Below, in pieces: positions 60,164 through 64,000 of a DNA stretch of 64,000 bases (position 1 is the first letter of the stretch; every line of letters begins with the position of its first letter). Position numbers and translations under genes: made by a program. This DNA is from Oxyruncus cristatus (taxonomy: Eukaryota > Chordata > Aves > Passeriformes > Cotingidae). The notes under the pieces were generated by a model. It was not told the origin of the DNA. It worked only from the letters and a program-made list of their open reading frames with translations, and searched no databases. Location of the stretch: contig VXAY01005801.1 of assembly GCA_013399855.1 (NCBI GenBank), positions 264,715 to 328,714 of the forward strand. Direction: 5' to 3'.

Positions 60164-61019
60164 ACAGCATGCTTTCACATTCAGTTCTTCCTTCAGAATG
60201 TAGTTGTCAAAGGAAAGCCAAAAATGTACCTAGTCCTGATATCCACCTGTGAAGCTCCTGCCTGCTGTCTCCGGGATGTTTTGGGGCTGTATTTCCCTGT
60301 GCCAGTTGGAAGGCAGGAGTGCTGTGGAAAAGCTCACTGATATCTTTACTTTTTTTGACTGACAGAATGGGGTACATTTCAGAAAGCTTTTAACCTCCCC
60401 CATCTTTCCTAAAAACACTAATAAAGGGGTTTGAGATCACCCAAGAGGCAGTAATCTTGATTTTAAAAGCGAGCTCCGGAGCTAGAGAACAAAAGCAATT
60501 TAACACATTTTATATTTATGCTTTTGGTAGCTGAGCTGGATAAGGCTTTATCAATTTAGAGGCAAACAAAATATTCCCAGAGGATGTGAGGACCATTTCA
60601 AGCAGTCCTGTCTCAGTGATGAGTGACAGCCGGTGTCATTGTGGGAGCTCAGTTTTGGGCAGCTCTGCAGCTCTGTGATGTGGTGTTTGAAAAGTGTTTG
60701 CTGTCTCCAGCTAAACCAGGCTGGATATTATCATTTAAGTGCTGCATAATTCTGTCTATTCCATCTGGGCTGGTAGGAGTTGGAGTAGCATGGAGAGCAC
60801 ATCCAGCTTTGAGTACCTGGATCCAGCGCATCTCCTCTCTGGTATTCCCTGGAAATTATCCAAAAATGAAGACAGAATAGGAGTTAGGAAAAATTTTCCA
60901 CCTTAAAGATGTTGGTGAGGAAACAACTAATGATGATTAATGGCCACTACTGAAGGCTTAATGACCTTGCACAGATTAAGCTCTTTTAGCAGCAGTGAGG
61001 GATCAGGGTAAACAGCTCC

Positions 61020-61301
61020 ATCTCTGCTCTGTGAGCAGGGACAGGACCCAGGGAAGGGCTGGAGCTGTGCCAGGGCAGGCTCAGGTTGGATCTCAGGAAA
61101 AGGCTCTTCCCCCGCAGGGTGGTAGGCACTGACCAGGCTCCCCAGGGCAGTGGGCACAGCCCCAAGGCTGCCAGAGCTCCAGGAGGGTTTGGACAACGCT
61201 CTGAGGAACAGGGGGGGATTGTTGGGGTGTCTGTGCAGGGCCAGGGGTTGGACTGGATGATCCTTCTGGGTCCTTTCCAGCTCAGGATATTCTGTGATTG
61301 T
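61020..61301 (+). repeat. CR1 LINE 3' fragment (group C)
   Basis: It runs from gctctgtgagcagggacagg to ctttccagctcaggatattctgtgattg. It is the longest group-C copy in the window and complementary to 35542-35697. Confidence 0.9.
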
Positions 61302-62068
61302 ATGAACTCTTCATGCTGCCACAAACCCTGACTAGATTGTGATTATGTTTTGTTCCTAACACAGGGATTTTACATGGATTTTACACGGAGACCTTCCCCT
61401 TTTTGAAGTCAGGGCTGGTTTTTCTCCAGCACAGGTTTAGAAGCCATGCCAAGGCTTTGATAAAAGCCTGCTCATAGCTGCTGAAGTGTCCCACATGCTG
61501 AAGTGGTGGCCAAGCCTGATGAGTGCACGATGTACAGTCAATAATAGACTTCCATCTCACTGACCCTTCCCACATGGAGCACGGGAAGGCGTTGGAAGGG
61601 TCCTCAGAAACAGTCCCCTGTGAATACAGCTCCTGGCTGCTGAACAGGAGCATAAGGAATAGGTCTGGAGAGGCCAGGATGGGGCTACCCAGGGTTGGCA
61701 GGCACAGGGAAGGTGGAACAGCTCCCAGGGCTGCCTGGTTGACACCAGGTCTGCGTCCTAAATCAGCAACAGCTCTGTGCCAGGGCAGCTCTGGGTCTGC
61801 ACAGCAGGTCCCTTGTGCACCAGGGCAGGAATTCCACTCATTCCTTTCTTTAAAAATAAAAAGTAAAATAATTCTTTATTTGCTCCAAAACTGCCTGTGC
61901 AGAATGTTTCTGAGAAGAGGGAGAACATTCTCTTTGTGTGAGTTTGTGAATGAGTTGCTGGGATGTTTTTTTCTTTGATACTGAATTTTCAACAAGAATT
62001 TTTCAGTGGAGGTTTCTCAGAATTGAACTGTTCTTACATATTGTTGCAGACTTGAACAACCAAGTTAT

Positions 62069-62111
62069 ATTTTTCTTCTTTTTTTTTTTTTTCTTCTTTT
62101 TTCTTTCTTTT
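62069..62111 (+). repeat. Polypyrimidine tract, T-rich
   Basis: It is about 43 nt of T with interspersed ctt units, 240 nt upstream of the exon at 62354. It is too far away to be that exon's own tract, though it could bind pyrimidine-tract proteins. Confidence 0.8.
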
Positions 62112-62353
62112 GGAGCAGTTTAGTGCCTACAGAGGAGAAAGAAATTGCTGGAAAAGCAAAACTGTGAGCAGCAAAGTTAAATGAACCATTTAAAGCACCA
62201 GTAATATCTGCACTCTGGGATCTAATGTTTTAAATGTCAGAGTGGAAGAAATTTGTTGGACCAATGTGTAACGTTATTTAAAGGACAAGGTTAATGATTC
62301 CTTGCCTGCGTATTTACCTTGTTTGCCTCTGCTTGTTTTCTTTTCCCCATTAG

Positions 62354-62569
62354 GCTGATGATAAAGACACTGGGAATTACAGTGCCATGCAGTACAGGCT
62401 CATCATCCCCCCCATCAAGGATGGCAAAGAAGGGTTTGTGATTGAAACATACACTGGGCTGATCAAAACTGCAATGCTCTTCAAAAACATGAGGAGATCC
62501 TATTTCAAGTTTCAGGTCATTGCCACTGACAATTATGGAAAAGGACTGAGCAGCAAAGCAGAAGTGCTG
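62354..62569 (+). CDS. PCDH15: PCDH15 exon, main part of EC11
   Basis: This exon has 216 nt, 72 codons, phase 0 at both ends. The acceptor is ccccattag and the donor gtaagt. The peptide begins [10 protein letters not shown], a canonical DxDxGxN calcium site pairing with the DEND linker of the previous exon. It continues through [22 protein letters not shown] and FKVIATD-type end strand ([14 protein letters not shown]) to KAEVL. KNMRRS stands where LDRE would be, so the mid-repeat acidic motif is lost, as in known PCDH15. The next exon, beyond the window, would start the membrane-adjacent domain. A T-rich run of about 43 nt lies 240 nt upstream. Confidence 0.95.
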
Positions 62570-62732
62570 GTAAGTATGAGCCAGGCATCGTTATGGAATA
62601 ATTCCTGAGGAAATTAACCACCACGTAAAGTTTAATTCCAGGCAGATGTATAGAAAAGCCATGAACTGTGTGTTCTTAGTTTTTTAAGTCACTCAAATCA
62701 AGCTTTTGCCTTTTTAAAGCAAAAGATTTTAG

Positions 62733-63204
62733 GATGTGTTGGAGAGAGTCCAGAGGGGGCACCAAGTTGGTCAGGGGGCTGGAGCAGCTCTGCTGGGAGG
62801 AAAGGCTGGGAGAGCTGGGATTGTTCAGCCTGGAGAGGAGAAGCTTTGGGGTGACCCGATTGTGGCCTTGCAGGGCCTGAAGGGGATGACAAGAAAGGTG
62901 GAGAGAGACTATTTCCAAGGGTCTGGAGTGGCAGGACAAGGGGGAATGGCTTCCCACTGCTAGAGGGCAGGGATATATGGGATTTTGGGAAGGAATTGTT
63001 CCCTGGGAAGTTAGGGAGTCCCTGGCCCAGGTTGCCCAGAGAAGCTGTGGCTGCCCCTGGATCCCTGGAAGTGTCCAAGGCCAGGTTGGACGGGGCTTGG
63101 AGCAACCTGGGCTGGTGGAAGGTGTCCCTGCCCAAGGCAGGGGGTGGGACTGGATGGGCTTTAAGGTCCCTCCCCACCCAAACCATTCTGTGACTCCCTG
63201 ACTC
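62733..63204 (+). repeat. CR1 LINE 3' fragment (group A, younger type)
   Basis: It runs from gtgttggagagagtccagaggg to aaccattctgtgactccctgactcc. It starts 164 nt after the exon at 62354-62569. Confidence 0.93.
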
Positions 63205-63851
63205 CTTGTCCCAGCTGGCAATGTCCTAGTTGGCCACATCTTTGTTGGCCGTGTCTTACTTGCTCCTGTCTAAAGGGAGTCTCAAGGAATAATTTTGGGC
63301 TGAGAATGTACTTCCAAGTTCCCAGGAAAGCACTGTTTCAGAACTGGCACCAACCTGAGGCCTCGAGCTCGTGGGTTTTCGCTGTGTAAAGGACACTGCC
63401 TTAGTCCAGTCACAGGAACCATCAGAGCTAAATTTCTTTAAAGCCCATATAACATGATGAATTGGCTTAATATTAGCATAATGAAGGGATGAAGTGCATT
63501 ATCCACTTCATGGGAACACTGTCAAATGGTACAGATGAGAACCATAACACCTGGGGCATTGAGTTATGCAGGGATTCACCAAATAAACATAATGTATGAT
63601 GTTCTCACGCTTGACCTCCCCAGATGATAGGGCATCTCAGGCAATTTGGGCAGTAATGGTGTATTAAAACATAGCCAGAAGGTATCGACATTTAAATTAG
63701 AAAGTGAAGGATGTCTCATTAATTTATAGAGGTCCCTTTAGGTTGTCTGGGTGAGTGATGGGCAGTGCACCCACTGTCTTTGAGCAAGGTGTGGAAGCTC
63801 AGAGCGGCTGGAGATACAATTAGAGATCAACACCATCCCACTGAAAGTTGG

Positions 63852-64000
63852 GACATGGAGCTGCTGGAGCCAGTCCAGAGGAGGCCCCAAGAGGATCAGA
63901 GGGCTGGAGCAGCTCTGCTGGGAGGAAAGGCTGGGAGAGCTGGGATTGTTCAGCCTGGAGAGGAGAAGCTTTGGGGAGACCCAATTGTGGCCTTGCAGGG
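63852..64000 (+). repeat. CR1 LINE fragment, cut by window end (group A, younger type)
   Basis: It starts at acatggagctgctggagccagtccag and matches 40434-40580 closely. It continues beyond the window. Confidence 0.93.

Larger units (their letters stand above)
47319..62353 (+). other. PCDH15: Intron within EC11 (15035 nt)
   Basis: This is the longest intron in the window. It contains eleven CR1 units including a nested insertion at 49175-50165. The stretches 47319-48627, 50166-51151, 51271-52299, 52747-55517, 56017-56923, 57691-59051, 59354-59956, 60164-61019 and 61302-62068 have no coding or repeat signal I can identify apart from short simple repeats. Confidence 0.9.
1..64000 (+). other. 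PCDH15: PCDH15 gene body, internal part (EC9-EC11 region)
   Basis: Seven plus-strand exons in order encode a continuous 322-codon stretch that I recognise as protocadherin-15 EC9 to EC11. Diagnostic strings include DMNDYSPVF, the shared [13 protein letters not shown], the EC10 string YRPPPVSE, and the very conserved [12 protein letters not shown] and [13 protein letters not shown]15 forms the lower part of the tip link with CDH23 in hair cells and gates mechanotransduction; it is also present in photoreceptors. No start codon, stop codon, promoter or UTR lies in the window, so both gene ends are outside. Assignment rests on remembered family sequence; a protein search would settle it. Another cadherin is unlikely because EC10 has the PCDH15-specific unusual linker. 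Confidence 0.95.
62570..64000 (+). other. PCDH15: Intron downstream of EC11 exon, 5' part
   Basis: It begins with the strong donor gtaagt. A full CR1 group-A copy (62733-63204) and the start of a second (63852 to the window end) are present. The stretch 63205-63851 looks unique. Confidence 0.9.

Noticed and set aside
3312..63201. Many open frames of 60-240 codons containing strings like LLWATWARA, PREAVAAPGSL or LELFPSNP-type peptides
   Set aside because: They coincide exactly with CR1 copies, recur in several frames and on both strands, and are open because the repeat is GC-rich with few stop codons. They are not genes.
1..64000. Recurring spaced repeats that might suggest a CRISPR array or satellite
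   Set aside because: The repeats are dispersed, unequal in length, in both orientations and 5'-truncated, as expected for LINEs. The host is a vertebrate.
1..64000. Endogenous retrovirus or LTR element
   Set aside because: I searched by eye for TG...CA-bounded long direct repeats, primer-binding sites and gag/pol/env motifs and saw none. The only RT trace is of LINE type.

Overview
This window is vertebrate nuclear DNA, almost certainly from a bird. Two lines of evidence support this. About 47 fragments of the CR1 LINE retrotransposon are scattered through it, most ending in the avian CR1 tail (TTCCAACCC...ATTCTGTGATTCT or its complement). The only gene is a cadherin gene whose protein reads like avian protocadherin-15. 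No Alu/B1-type SINE or retroviral LTR was recognised. The species cannot be named from this sequence; a non-galliform (neoavian) bird is a guess from the style of the CR1 copies.

The whole window lies inside one plus-strand gene, PCDH15, which encodes the lower component of the inner-ear tip link. Seven coding exons are visible: 11460-11576, 23035-23175, 26032-26144, 37267-37376, 38596-38736, 47191-47318 and 62354-62569. All have AG/GT borders and compatible phases. Joined, they give 966 nt (322 codons) with no stop. They encode the last three extracellular cadherin repeats: EC9 (exons 1-3 of the window), EC10 (end of exon 3 to start of exon 6) and EC11 (exons 6-7). The exons for EC1-8 lie upstream of the window. 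Those for the membrane-adjacent domain, the transmembrane segment and the cytoplasmic tail lie downstream.

The remaining ~98% is intron. Layout: 1-11459 end of an upstream intron (CR1-rich, AT microsatellite, a 227-bp N gap at 10107-10333); 11577-23034 intron with a CR1-poor AT-rich core at 13.9-16.6 kb; 23176-26031 short intron; 26145-37266 CR1-rich intron; 37377-38595 short intron; 38737-47190 intron with a CR1-free stretch at 42-45 kb; 47319-62353 long intron with a nested CR1 insertion at 49.2-50.2 kb; 62570-64000 start of the next intron. CR1 copies occur in both orientations without clear bias. I sort them informally by 3' end into groups A-E; these letters are mine, not database names.

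The most notable observations are: a 35-nt tandem duplication of the splice acceptor of the first visible exon, whose upstream copy would put a stop codon in the transcript; a CR1 inserted into another CR1 with a 9-bp target-site duplication; inverted CR1 pairs closely flanking two exons; three very similar copies of one CR1 group; two CR1 copies sharing 33 nt beyond the usual 3' end; and assembly gaps at or next to the G-rich part of one CR1 group. I found no evidence of a new gene system, RNA gene or mobile element beyond CR1.
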